Of a stretch of DNA of 8,955 bases, positions 1-6,839 are shown piece after piece (position 1 is the first letter of the stretch; the number at the start of each line of letters is the position of its first letter). The notes below the pieces were generated by a model. It did not search any database. It saw only the letters and a list, made by a program, of their open reading frames with translations, and was not told the origin of the DNA. The position numbers and the translations under genes were made by a program. This DNA comes from an uncultured bacterium (GTDB lineage: Bacteria > Actinomycetota > Coriobacteriia > Coriobacteriales > Coriobacteriaceae): assembly GCA_905215815.1 (NCBI GenBank), contig CAJMRN010000079.1, positions 1-8,955 on the forward strand, read 5' to 3'.

Positions 1-61
1 AGACGAGCTATACTGGCAGAGTAAAAACCCAACCGGCAGTAGGGCTCAGGGGCTTCGCCTA

Positions 62-1498
62 TCAGATGTGGAAGTACAGCTCGTACTCCAGCGGGGTCGG
101 GGCCAGACGAGCCTGGTCGATCTCGCCGCGCTTGATGCTGATCCAGGTATCGATCAGGTCGTCGGTGAAGACGTCGCCTGCGGTGAGGAAGTCGTGATCT
201 TCCTCAAGTGCGTCCATGGCCTCAGCCAGGGAGCTCGGAACCTGCTTGATGCCAGCGTGCTCTTCCGGCGGCAGTTCGTACAGGTCCTTGTCGACCGGTG
301 CCGGAGGTTCGATGTGGTTCAGGATGCCGTCCAGGCCTGCCATCAGCTGTGCGGAGAAGGCGAGGAACGGGTTGCAGGACGGATCCGGAGCGCGGAACTC
401 GATACGCTTCGCAGCCGGGGAGGTGCCGGCCAGCGGAATACGGATGGCGGCGGAGCGGTTACGAGCGGAGTACACCAGGTTGACCGGAGCCTCGAAGCCC
501 GGGACCAGACGGTGGTAGGAGTTCAGGGACGGGTTGGTGAAGGCAAGCACGGAGGAGGAGTGCTTGATCAGGCCGCCGATGTACCAGCGGGCGAGGTCGG
601 ACAGACCGCCGTAGTTCTTCTCATCGTAGAACAGCGGCTTGCCGTCCTTCCACAGGGACTGGTGGCAGTGCATGCCAGTGCCGTTGTCGCCTGCGATCGG
701 CTTCGGCATGAAGGTGGCGGCCTTGCCGGCGAGAGCTGCGGTCTCGTGGACGACGTACTTGTACTTCATCAGGTCATCGCCTGCGTGCTGCAGGGAGTTG
801 AAGCGGTAGTTGATCTCCTGCTGGCCAGCGCCTGCCACCTCGTGGTGGGAACGCTCGAGAATCAGGCCGACCTTCTGCAGGTTGGCGACCATGTCGTCGC
901 GCAGGTCCTGGGTGTGGTCAATCGGCGGAACCGGGAAGTAGCCCTTCTTGACGCGGTTCTTGAACGCGATGTTCGGAGTGCCATCGTCCTCGGTGTCGAT
1001 ACCGGAGTTCCACGGAGCCTCGATGGAGTCCACCTCGTAGAAGGAGCGCTGCATGCTGTTCTCGAAACGTACCTTGTCGAAGATGAAGAACTCGGCTTCC
1101 GGAGCGAAGGAAGCGGTATCGGCGATGCCGGTGGACTTCAGGTAAGCCTCGGCCTTGCCGGCAACCTGACGCGGGTCGCGGGAGTACGGCTCGTCGGTCA
1201 GCGGGTCGACGATGGAGAAGGCCACGTCGAGGGTCTTGTGCTTGCGGAACGGATCGATGAATGCGGTGGAAACGTCCGGCACCAGCTTCATATCGGACTC
1301 GTTGATGGCCTGGAAGCCTTCCACGGAAGAACCATCGAACGGCATGCCGTCGGTGAAGGCGTCCTTCAGGAATTCGCTTGCCGGCACGGTGAAGTGCTGC
1401 TGAACACCGATCAGATCGGTGAAGCGAACGGAGACATACTCAATGCCTTCCTTGTTGATAAGGGCCTCAGCATCAGCCTTGGTTTCAAGTGCAGTCAC
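62..1498 (-). CDS. glnA: Glutamine synthetase, type I (GSI-beta)
   Basis: Makes L-glutamine from glutamate, ammonia and ATP as a cytosolic dodecamer; the main ammonia-assimilating enzyme. The 478-residue length equals that of M. tuberculosis GlnA1 and fits the GSI-beta subclass. Visible motifs: DGSSVEGF (55-62), APEAEFF (132-138, metal-binding glutamates), HHEVAGAGQQE (218-228), GTGMHCHQS (273-281), the ATP/glutamate loop NSYHRLVPGFEAP (326-338), NRSAAIRIP (347-355) and RIEFRAPDPSCNP (365-377). Tyr407 in DLYELPPEE matches the adenylylation tyrosine, so GlnE-type control is expected. The start is GTG at 1498, with AAAGGAG at 1506-1512 and a 7-base spacer. The protein closely resembles Bifidobacterium GlnA (recalled, not searched). 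Only a weak 3' hairpin followed by TTTTT is visible at about 20-45, so I do not call a terminator. A long plus-strand frame over this gene is its antisense shadow. Confidence 0.97.
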   Translation of the reverse strand: MTALETKADAEALINKEGIEYVSVRFTDLIGVQQHFTVPASEFLKDAFTDGMPFDGSSVEGFQAINESDMKLVPDVSTAFIDPFRKHKTLDVAFSIVDPLTDEPYSRDPRQVAGKAEAYLKSTGIADTASFAPEAEFFIFDKVRFENSMQRSFYEVDSIEAPWNSGIDTEDDGTPNIAFKNRVKKGYFPVPPIDHTQDLRDDMVANLQKVGLILERSHHEVAGAGQQEINYRFNSLQHAGDDLMKYKYVVHETAALAGKAATFMPKPIAGDNGTGMHCHQSLWKDGKPLFYDEKNYGGLSDLARWYIGGLIKHSSSVLAFTNPSLNSYHRLVPGFEAPVNLVYSARNRSAAIRIPLAGTSPAAKRIEFRAPDPSCNPFLAFSAQLMAGLDGILNHIEPPAPVDKDLYELPPEEHAGIKQVPSSLAEAMDALEEDHDFLTAGDVFTDDLIDTWISIKRGEIDQARLAPTPLEYELYFHI

Positions 1499-1573
1499 GG
1501 GACCGCTCCTTTCGAATAAGTTACTTACAGGCTCTTAGTCTATGGTCGCGCGTTTCGCTCACTCGCCATTTGG

Positions 1574-1644
1574 GTTACGAGAATGTTTCGTAATGACATA
1601 TTCGAGGTGTGATTTCGCGGAAAATCACGATTCGATTGTTACGA
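1574..1644 (-). promoter_or_regulatory. glnA upstream region with repeated TTACGA half-sites
   Basis: A perfect inverted repeat TTACGA-N7-TCGTAA lies at 1575-1593, 77 to 95 bases upstream of the glnA start. A third half-site, GTTACGA, lies at 1638-1644. Paired or repeated half-sites upstream of glnA suggest a nitrogen-regulator operator. The GTTAC element recalls the first half of actinobacterial GlnR sites (GTnAC-N6-GnAAC), but the second half matches poorly, so no regulator is named. A weak -10-like TAGACT lies downstream at about 1536-1541 on the minus strand, without a good -35. The repeat is seen; its function is inference. Confidence 0.35.
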
Positions 1645-1695
1645 ACAGCCACGTCCGCCCCTTCAGAAGCGTTCATTTAATGGACAGGCAGCATG

Positions 1696-1732
1696 AAAAA
1701 GGTCCCGATCGTATGAATACGATCGGAACCTT
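1696..1732 (-). terminator. Rho-independent terminator between the DUF4191-like tail and glnA
   Basis: The inverted repeat pairs 1699-1714 with 1717-1732 (core CCGATCGTAT / ATACGATCGG). In minus-strand RNA the single imperfect position is a G-U pair. The stem is followed on the minus strand by TTTTT (complement of 1696-1700). It begins 28 bases after the stop codon at 1761, so it would end transcription of the upstream gene and leave glnA with its own promoter. Confidence 0.85.
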
Positions 1733-1760
1733 CCGTGACATCATGCGGGTGCTATGACCG

Positions 1761-1910
1761 TCAGCGGCCGCGCATGGCGCGACGGCTCACGCGCTGCGGA
1801 TGCATCGGGTCGACGCCCTTCGGCACGCTCATGCCGTTCTTCAGCTGCAGAGTGCGCAGACGCTCGTTGAGCACCGTGAGCTCGGTCTTGGTGAGCACGA
1901 AACGAGTCCT
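1761..1910 (-). pseudogene. 3' remnant of a DUF4191-like membrane protein gene
   Basis: The last ~49 codons of the fused frame (residues 101-149) do not belong to the epimerase ahead of them. They hold LTKTELTVLNERLRTL, then GMSVPKGVDP and an arginine-rich end, RVSRRAMRGR. This resembles the C-terminus of actinobacterial DUF4191 proteins such as Rv2219, which has a helix with VESRLAAL, then MPKGPLP and a basic tail. Rv2219 lies directly upstream of glnA1 on the same strand, the same arrangement as here. The tail would be the cytoplasmic end; the two membrane helices expected upstream are missing. Identification rests on a recalled alignment and synteny. The left limit of the remnant is uncertain by about 20 bases. 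Confidence 0.5.
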
Positions 1911-2210
1911 CGGATGGATGGCGGCCATCAGCTTGTAGCTCTCGGCAATGATGTTGCCCATCGTCTCGCCCAGGTCCGCGCCGACGGCGTTCATGTACAC
2001 CTCGGGGTCGGCCAGCTGCAGGTCGTGGAAGAACACGCCGTTCAGGTTGTAGTCGTAGTTCTGGCCGGTGTGGGCCAGGATAACATCAAAATATTTGCGA
2101 GTCTTGTTGATGACGGCGGCCAGACGGATGATCTCCGGGCGGGTGCCGACGATGATGAGCAATTTCAGCTTGCCGTTGTTTTTAAAGGAAATGCTGCTGT
2201 AGTCAGACAT
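1761..2210 (-). CDS. capG: Truncated UDP-N-acetylglucosamine 2-epimerase (CapG/WbjD type), fused to an unrelated tail
   Basis: Intact CapG/WbjD epimerises C2 of UDP-2-acetamido-2,6-dideoxy-L-talose to give UDP-L-FucNAc, the last step after CapE and CapF. Residues 17-100 show the family N-terminus: LLIIVGTRPEIIRLA (18-32, nucleotide-sugar loop), VILAHTGQNYDYNLNGVFF (43-61), then LGETMGNIIAESYKLMAAI (80-98). Intact members run to roughly 370-380 residues and continue with a LGDTNS-type motif. Here the match stops near residue 100 and a DUF4191-like tail continues in frame to a TGA at 1761. The ATG at 2210 is chosen because AAGGAG lies at 2217-2222 with a 6-base spacer; the open frame extends to 2315 only through the hairpin repeats. 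The product should be inactive, since most of the N-domain and the whole C-domain are missing. Either a recombination or an assembly chimera. Confidence 0.7.
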   Translation of the reverse strand: MSDYSSISFKNNGKLKLLIIVGTRPEIIRLAAVINKTRKYFDVILAHTGQNYDYNLNGVFFHDLQLADPEVYMNAVGADLGETMGNIIAESYKLMAAIHPRTRFVLTKTELTVLNERLRTLQLKNGMSVPKGVDPMHPQRVSRRAMRGR

Positions 2211-2241
2211 ACTTTTCTCCTTAGTAGCTACTATGTGCAGG

Positions 2242-2408
2242 GGATGTAGGGGCGAACATCGTTCGCCCGCAGAAACGTTACGACCGGGGCAAACTTCCGG
2301 GTCGATGACGAGCATCGACCCCTACATCGCAGGGGCGGATTCCATATCCGCCCGGGAACTTTGCCGCTGCCGCACACGGGCACGGGCGAGCACTGCTCGC
2401 CCCTACAA
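2242..2408. repeat. Array of four short palindromic (hairpin) repeats between capF and capG
   Basis: Four perfect hairpins fill the 208-base gap between capF and capG. GGGCGAAC/GTTCGCCC at 2250-2268 (3-base loop). GGGTCGATG/CATCGACCC at 2299-2321 (5-base loop). GGGCGGAT/ATCCGCCC at 2333-2353 (5-base loop). GGGCGAGC/GCTCGCCC at 2384-2402 (3-base loop). The flanks are shared: TGTAGGGG at 2246-2252 faces CCCCTACA at 2319-2326, and AGGGGCGG at 2331 faces CGCCCCTACA at 2399-2406, so the four look like two head-to-head pairs. I recall repeats of this style (TGTAGGGGCG...) as scattered intergenic elements in Oscillospiraceae such as Faecalibacterium. In the transcript they could slow transcription or lower capG expression. 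No T-tract makes any of them a clear terminator. Confidence 0.8.
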
Positions 2409-2418
2409 TGCGCCCGTT

Positions 2419-3618
2419 TTACACCTTCTCAAAGAATGTATCCGGGTGGGCCGGGTCGAACTGCTCGTTCGCCCACATCAGGGTGACGAGGTTCTCGGTC
2501 TCGCTCAAATTGATGATGTTGTGGGTGTACCCCGGCAGCATGTGGATGGCCTGGGGCTTGTCGCCGGTCACCTCAAATTCCAGCACCTCGCCGCTGCCGA
2601 CGCGGCGCTCCTGAATCAGACCGTGGCCCGAAACCACGATGAAAAACTCCCACTTCGTGTTGTGCCAGTGCTGACCCTTTGTGATGCCGGGCTTCGAGAC
2701 GTTGACGCTGAACTGGCCGCAGCTCTCGGTTTTGAGCAGCTCGGTAAAGCTGCCGCGGGCGTCCTCGTTCTTTTTCAGGTCAAAGATGACCTTCTCTTTG
2801 GGCAGATAGGACAGATACGTCGAGTACAGCTTTTTTGCAAAGCTGCCCGCCGGAATCTCCGGCAGTACGAGCGTTGCGGGCTGAGCCTTGAACCTTTCCA
2901 GCAGGTCCGCAATTTCGCCCAGTGTGACTTTATGGGTCACCGGCGCGGCACAGTAGCGCCCACTGTCATGGAAAACCGGCGTCAGACCGTCGTAATCGCA
3001 GCGGTGAGGCTTGCCCTCCAGCGCGTCGAGCATTTCCTCCACCAGGTCGTCAATGTACAAAAGCTCCAGCTCGGTGGCGCGGTCATTGACCGTGATGGGC
3101 AGGTCGTTGGCGGTGTTATTGCAGAAGGTCGCCACGGCACTGTTGTAGTTGGGGCGGCACCACTTGCCGAACAGATTCGGGAAGCGGTAGACCAGCACCG
3201 GTGCGCCGGTCTCCTGCCCGTAGGTGAAGAACAGCTCCTCACCGGCCAGCTTGCTCTTTCCGTAGTCGCTCTCGCCGTAGCGGCCGATCAGCGTCGCTTG
3301 GATCGAGCTGGACAGCATGACCGGGCAGCGGTTGGCGTGAGATTTGAGCGTGTCCAGCAGGGTAGAGGCGAAGCCGAAGTTGCCCTGCATGAACTCGTCG
3401 TTATTTTTGGGACGGTTGACACCCGCTAAATTGAACACAAAATCGGCTTGTGCACAAAAGTGGTCCAGCTCTGCGGGGGGCGTGTCGAGGTCATACTCAA
3501 ACACGTCCTCGATCTGCAAGGCGGGGCGGGTACGGTTCTTGCCGTCGCGGACAGCCTTCAGGTTCTCGCAGAGATTGCGCCCCACAAAGCCCTTGGCGCC
3601 GGTCACAAGGATTTTCAT
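2419..3618 (-). CDS. capF: CapF/WbjC-type bifunctional enzyme (C3 epimerase plus C4 reductase) of UDP-L-FucNAc synthesis
   Basis: Second step of the UDP-L-FucNAc pathway. The C-terminal cupin epimerises C3 of the CapE 4-keto product, and the N-terminal short-chain dehydrogenase reduces C4 with NADPH to give UDP-N-acetyl-6-deoxy-L-talosamine. Residues 1 to about 245 are the Rossmann domain: GAKGFVG (7-13) binds the cofactor, NLAGVNRP (63-70) is the family strand-4 motif, and Y119-G-K-S-K123 is the YxxxK catalytic pair. Residues about 280-399 form the cupin, with HWH (317-319), Glu324 and His366 as likely metal ligands. At 399 residues it is somewhat longer than S. aureus CapF (about 370). Its ATG overlaps the capE stop by four bases (ATGA), with GGAGG about 10 bases ahead. 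The stop is followed by the palindrome array. Confidence 0.93.
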   Translation of the reverse strand: MKILVTGAKGFVGRNLCENLKAVRDGKNRTRPALQIEDVFEYDLDTPPAELDHFCAQADFVFNLAGVNRPKNNDEFMQGNFGFASTLLDTLKSHANRCPVMLSSSIQATLIGRYGESDYGKSKLAGEELFFTYGQETGAPVLVYRFPNLFGKWCRPNYNSAVATFCNNTANDLPITVNDRATELELLYIDDLVEEMLDALEGKPHRCDYDGLTPVFHDSGRYCAAPVTHKVTLGEIADLLERFKAQPATLVLPEIPAGSFAKKLYSTYLSYLPKEKVIFDLKKNEDARGSFTELLKTESCGQFSVNVSKPGITKGQHWHNTKWEFFIVVSGHGLIQERRVGSGEVLEFEVTGDKPQAIHMLPGYTHNIINLSETENLVTLMWANEQFDPAHPDTFFEKV

Positions 3619-4670
3619 GCCTTCTCGGCCTCCATCTCTTTCAGCGCGTTTTGGACATAGTCGGTGGTCAAAATTTTCTTAACCGTACCCTCCACGTCCA
3701 GACGGTGCGTGTTGTGGCTCGTGTAGGAGTCGTCGGCCATCGTGTGGACCTCACCCTTGACGACGAACTTGTCGTAGTTCAGGTCGCGGTTGTCGGCGGC
3801 CACGCGGTAGTAACCGCCCATGTCCTCACTGCGCAGGCGCTCCTCGCGGGTCATCAGGGTCTCGAACAGCTTCTCGCCGTGGCGGGTGCCGATGATGTTC
3901 GTGCCGGTGTCGCCGAACAGCTGCTGCACGGCCTTAGCCAGGTCGCCGATGGTGGAGGCGTCGGACTTCTGGATGAACAAATCGCCCGGGTTTGCATGCT
4001 CAAACGCGAACATGACCAGGTCAACGGCCTCGTCCAGGTTCATCAGGAAACGGGTCATATTGGGGTCGGTGATCGTGATGGGGTTGCCGGCGCGGATCTG
4101 GTCAATGAACAGCGGAATGACGCTGCCGCGGCTGCACATGACGTTGCCGTAGCGGGTGCAGCAGATGGTGGTGCGCCCGGCGCCGTTGCGGGCGTTGGCG
4201 TAGATGATGGATTCCATCATGGCCTTGGACTTGCCCATGGCGTTGATGGGGTATGCGGCCTTGTCGGTGGACAGGCACACGACGCGGTCGACGCCCTCCT
4301 CGATGGCGGCGTGGAGCACGTTGTCCGTGCCGATGACGTTGGTGCGCACGGCCTCCATGGGGAAGAACTCGCAGGAGGGCACCTGCTTGAGGGCGGCGGC
4401 GTGGAAGATGTAGTCCACGCCGTGCATGGCGTCGCGCACGCTCTGGGCGTTTCGCACGTCGCCGATGAAGAAGCGCACCTTGGAGGCGAGCTCCGGGGAC
4501 CTCTCCTGCAGGCGGTGGCGCATGTCGTCCTGCTTCTTCTCGTCGCGGGAGAAGATGCGGATCTCGGCCAGGTCGGTGTTCATGAAGTGCTTGAGCACGG
4601 TGTTGCCGAACGAGCCGGTGCCGCCCGTGATCATGAGGGTCTTGTCTTTGAATGCTGTTGTGGGTTTCAT
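3615..4670 (-). CDS. capE: CapE/WbjB-type UDP-GlcNAc 4,6-dehydratase / 5-epimerase
   Basis: First committed step towards UDP-L-FucNAc: removes water across C4-C6 of UDP-GlcNAc and inverts C5 to give UDP-2-acetamido-2,6-dideoxy-L-arabino-hexos-4-ulose. A cytosolic extended SDR of the FlaA1/CapE group, 351 residues, about full family length. Visible: GGTGSFG (16-22) for NAD(P) binding, FSRDEKKQ (40-47), HAAALKQVPSCE (90-101), STDKAAYPINAMGKSK (134-149), TRYGNV, and TRHGEKLFE in the second half. The usual YxxxK is M145-G-K-S-K149, a change I recall as typical of CapE-type enzymes, with Asp136/Lys137 retained. The ATG at 4670 directly follows the tagA stop (no gap), and AAGGAAGG at 4678-4685 is its ribosome site. 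The stop overlaps the capF start. Confidence 0.94.
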   Translation of the reverse strand: MKPTTAFKDKTLMITGGTGSFGNTVLKHFMNTDLAEIRIFSRDEKKQDDMRHRLQERSPELASKVRFFIGDVRNAQSVRDAMHGVDYIFHAAALKQVPSCEFFPMEAVRTNVIGTDNVLHAAIEEGVDRVVCLSTDKAAYPINAMGKSKAMMESIIYANARNGAGRTTICCTRYGNVMCSRGSVIPLFIDQIRAGNPITITDPNMTRFLMNLDEAVDLVMFAFEHANPGDLFIQKSDASTIGDLAKAVQQLFGDTGTNIIGTRHGEKLFETLMTREERLRSEDMGGYYRVAADNRDLNYDKFVVKGEVHTMADDSYTSHNTHRLDVEGTVKKILTTDYVQNALKEMEAEKA

Positions 4671-5447
4671 CTACTTGCCTTCCTTGCGCTTTGCACCCGT
4701 GAACTGGTAAAAAAGGAATTTGCTGTTAGTAATGAGATATCGTTTAAAAAGCCGCTTTGGCTCTTGAATAAGCCTGTATAGCCACTCGAGACTCAGGTTC
4801 TGCATCCACATCGGCGCCTCTGGTACCACGCCAGCGAGAACGTTGAACGCGCCTCCAACGCCAATCATCAACGGTTGAGGGCCGCCCTTAAGTTCATGCA
4901 TAAGGACTTCCTGACGGGGTGCACCTAAAGCGATCCATGCAAAGTCAGCACCAGATTCTGCGAGGCGTCGCGATAGGTCTCGTTTCTCACTATCGGAGAG
5001 CGGGCGGAAGACCGAAGGCTCCATGCCGGCGATTACCAGGTCCGGATATTCCTTTTGAAGTGAATTCTTGAGAGCGTCGAGATTTTTCTGCTCGTTACCG
5101 TAGAAGTAATGACTCCATCCTTGCTGCGCGGAAATGTTGAATATCTCTCGCATCAGATCGGGTCCAGTTACACGCCCCATTGACTCGATTGTTTTACGTC
5201 CGACAACAGATAAAGGCTTTCCGTCGGGAACGGACATGACGGATTCAGCTTGGCAGGTCCAATAGGAGGGGTCGTCATGAGCCATAACCGAGGTATGAGC
5301 ATTTGAAACGCAAATATACTCGCCATGTAACTTATCTATATGACGAGTAAGAAACTCGACACACTCAGACATATTGGTTCCCGTGATCGGAACATCGATT
5401 ACGGGAACGCGTTTGAGTTCAGTGAATTTTGAATAGTTCTGGAGCAT
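4671..5447 (-). CDS. WecG/TagA/CpsF-family glycosyltransferase
   Basis: A GT26-family membrane-associated enzyme. Known members add ManNAc (TagA) or ManNAcA (WecG) to undecaprenyl-PP-GlcNAc, the second sugar of a lipid-linked chain. The donor here is unknown. Of 258 residues: ICVSNAHTSVM (45-55) is the family TxN-like motif; VPDGKPL (73-79) carries Asp75, the candidate catalytic base (Asp65 in characterised TagA); VVGRK (81-85), GPDLM (95-99), WIALGAPRQEVLM (171-183) and GVGGAFNVLAG (196-206) follow. The basic C-terminus EWLYRLIQEPKRLFKRYL (221-238) matches the membrane-binding appendage. The ATG at 5447 shares one base with the previous gene's TAA (TAATG). The open frame continues to 5879, but upstream codons are a shadow of that gene. 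Parts are AT-richer than neighbours: by hand, bases 5281-5340 hold 23 G/C of 60, against 45 of 60 at 5641-5700. Confidence 0.93.
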   Translation of the reverse strand: MLQNYSKFTELKRVPVIDVPITGTNMSECVEFLTRHIDKLHGEYICVSNAHTSVMAHDDPSYWTCQAESVMSVPDGKPLSVVGRKTIESMGRVTGPDLMREIFNISAQQGWSHYFYGNEQKNLDALKNSLQKEYPDLVIAGMEPSVFRPLSDSEKRDLSRRLAESGADFAWIALGAPRQEVLMHELKGGPQPLMIGVGGAFNVLAGVVPEAPMWMQNLSLEWLYRLIQEPKRLFKRYLITNSKFLFYQFTGAKRKEGK

Positions 5448-6199
5448 TAGCACGCACCCTTGCCGGTGATGACCTCGATCACCGTGAGGATGACGATCTT
5501 GAGGTCCGTGACGGGTCCGCGCTTGGCGATGTACTCCAGGTCCCGGCGGAGCATGCCGTCGAACCCGGTCGAGTTGCGCTCCGTCACCTGCCACCAGCCG
5601 GTGATCCCCGGCTTCACGGCCAGGCGCTGCAGGTCGAACTCGGTGTACTCCGCCACCTCGTTGGGCAGCGGCGGGCGCGGGCCCACGACCGACATCTGGC
5701 CCAGGAACACGTTGACGAACTGAGGGAACTCGTCGATGGAGTGCTTTCGGATGAACTTGCCTATCTTGGTGACGCGCGGGTCGTCCCTCATCTTGAACAT
5801 GGCGCCGGCGATCTCGTTTCGCCCCTTGAGCTCGGCGAGGCGCTCGTCGGCGTCCTTGTACATGCTGCGGAACTTCCACATGCGGAAGGTGGACAGGCTG
5901 CCGTCGCGGTGGGTCTGCCCCACGCGGACCTGGCTGTAGAACGGGTTGCCCTCGCTCTCCAGGCGGATAGCCGCGGCGAGCACCAGGCTGGGTACGGCGA
6001 TGACGGCCAGCACGAAGCCGCTGAACACGATGTCGAACGCGCGCTTGACGGCCCTGTAGCCCAGGCGCGTGCGGTCCCAGTCCTTCACGGCCTGCATGGC
6101 CTTGTAGCGCACGCTCACCTCGCCGCCACTCATGGCCTGGGCAACGAGCGCGGCCCCCACCGGCGCTCCTGCTGAATACTCAGTTTTATCTGACTTCAT
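5447..6199 (-). CDS. Monotopic phosphoglycosyl transferase (bacterial sugar transferase, Bac_transf / PglC-like)
   Basis: Moves a sugar-1-phosphate from a UDP-sugar to undecaprenyl phosphate at the inner membrane face, starting the repeat unit. From the ATG at 6199 it is 250 residues, the size of small PglC/EpsL-type enzymes without the long N-terminal membrane domain of WbaP. Motifs: KRAFD (52-56), one hydrophobic re-entrant helix (58-79), FYSQVRVGQ (87-95), KFRSMYKDAD (109-118), SIDEFPQ with the catalytic Asp156-Glu157 pair, MSVVGPRPPLPNEV (169-182) and KPGITGWWQV (196-205). The start is uncertain. AAGGAA abuts ATG 6199, which is too close. A TTG at 6208 follows AGCGGGG by about 8 bases. 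The frame stays open to 6355, but that stretch overlaps the loaP gene and is not family-like. Protein style resembles Coriobacteriia (recalled). Confidence 0.92.
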   Translation of the reverse strand: MKSDKTEYSAGAPVGAALVAQAMSGGEVSVRYKAMQAVKDWDRTRLGYRAVKRAFDIVFSGFVLAVIAVPSLVLAAAIRLESEGNPFYSQVRVGQTHRDGSLSTFRMWKFRSMYKDADERLAELKGRNEIAGAMFKMRDDPRVTKIGKFIRKHSIDEFPQFVNVFLGQMSVVGPRPPLPNEVAEYTEFDLQRLAVKPGITGWWQVTERNSTGFDGMLRRDLEYIAKRGPVTDLKIVILTVIEVITGKGAC

Positions 6200-6265
6200 T
6201 TCCTTCAAACTTACGTCCCCGCTCCCGGGGATCCTCCCTGTCCCGTTAAACAGTCGCCCGTAGTT

Positions 6266-6277
6266 AGGCGATCGCCT
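6266..6277. repeat. Perfect 12-base palindrome in the loaP / transferase gap
   Basis: AGGCGATCGCCT lies 3 bases after the loaP stop, in the 80-base gap before the transferase gene. On the plus strand it is followed by TTTTTA; on the minus strand by AACTACGG. A hairpin would have only four pairs and a GATC loop, so it is a poor terminator for either direction. It could be a protein-binding site. Confidence 0.35.
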
Positions 6278-6279
6278 TT

Positions 6280-6810
6280 TTAAGGTTTCGCATGACGCCG
6301 CTGCTCGGCTGAAAGCACAGCGAGGCCTACGCGCGCAGTAACGCGTCGGCCACATAAGTCGAGCTCCAGATAAGCAGTGCTCTTGCGCCTATTAATAGTT
6401 TTGATAAGGCCTTCGTGGCCCAGCAGCGGACCCGCCGTCACTACGACCTGATCGCCGTCTTTTAGGGCCTCGCTCATGGGAATTACGCGGTCTCCCACTT
6501 GCGTAAAGCTGCTAATAAGCTGGACCTCTTCTTTTGCCAGCGGCACAAACTGACCGTCCTGGGATAGCACCCGGGCTAAGTCGTCCATGCGCAGCAGATA
6601 CTGTTGCACGGTGCGGGGATCCGCCGTGTCGCAGATAAGATAACCGGGAAAGAGTGGCTTGGTCGTTTTGACCCATTCGCCGTGTACTTTGATCTCGGTT
6701 TGAAATTCGGGATAAAAGAGCTCCTGTAAGGCGCCAGCCGGCACCATACGCTCGATGCGCTCGCGCATTACGTCTTCGCGACCGTTAATGACCTGGATCA
6801 CATACCACAC
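6280..6810 (-). CDS. loaP: NusG-like specialised transcription antiterminator (LoaP/RfaH/UpxY group)
   Basis: NusG paralogs of this kind bind elongating RNA polymerase and promote read-through of long operons, often polysaccharide or antibiotic clusters that they head. LoaP members recognise an RNA hairpin in the leader. From GTG 6810 the protein has 176 residues: WYVIQVINGRED is the usual NGN-domain start, PLFPGYLIC is the family signature in the middle, and the KOW domain spans about residues 115-148 (DGDQVVVTAGPLLGHEGLI). GTG 6810 is preferred over the in-frame GTGs at 6819 and 6816 because AAGGGGG (6819-6825) sits 8 bases ahead of it and overlaps the earlier ones, and because relatives begin at WYVIQV. 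It is the first gene of the minus-strand operon, behind a leader with two long hairpins. The group is clear; LoaP rather than RfaH or UpxY is inferred. Confidence 0.88.
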   Translation of the reverse strand: MWYVIQVINGREDVMRERIERMVPAGALQELFYPEFQTEIKVHGEWVKTTKPLFPGYLICDTADPRTVQQYLLRMDDLARVLSQDGQFVPLAKEEVQLISSFTQVGDRVIPMSEALKDGDQVVVTAGPLLGHEGLIKTINRRKSTAYLELDLCGRRVTARVGLAVLSAEQRRHAKP

Positions 6811-6839
6811 GAGCACCACCCCCTTGCTGTCTTACGTGT

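Noticed and set aside
1..61. Weak hairpin with a T-run after glnA
   Set aside because: Only about five pairs, one of them G-U, around a long loop; not enough for a terminator call.
68..1519. 483-codon open frame on the plus strand over glnA
   Set aside because: Antisense shadow of a highly biased, GC-rich gene; no family-like sequence.
2233..4781. Long plus-strand open frames across capF and capE (2233-3429, 3450-4781)
   Set aside because: Low-complexity A/G/V/H/L-rich translations typical of antisense frames in GC-rich genes; the minus strand holds clear full-length enzymes.
5448..5879. Upstream extension of the tagA frame to 5879
   Set aside because: The added 144 residues are an out-of-frame reading of the phosphoglycosyl transferase gene; family similarity begins at the ATG at 5447.
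6200..6355. Upstream extension of the transferase frame to 6355
   Set aside because: Overlaps the end of loaP, and the extra residues are not family-like.
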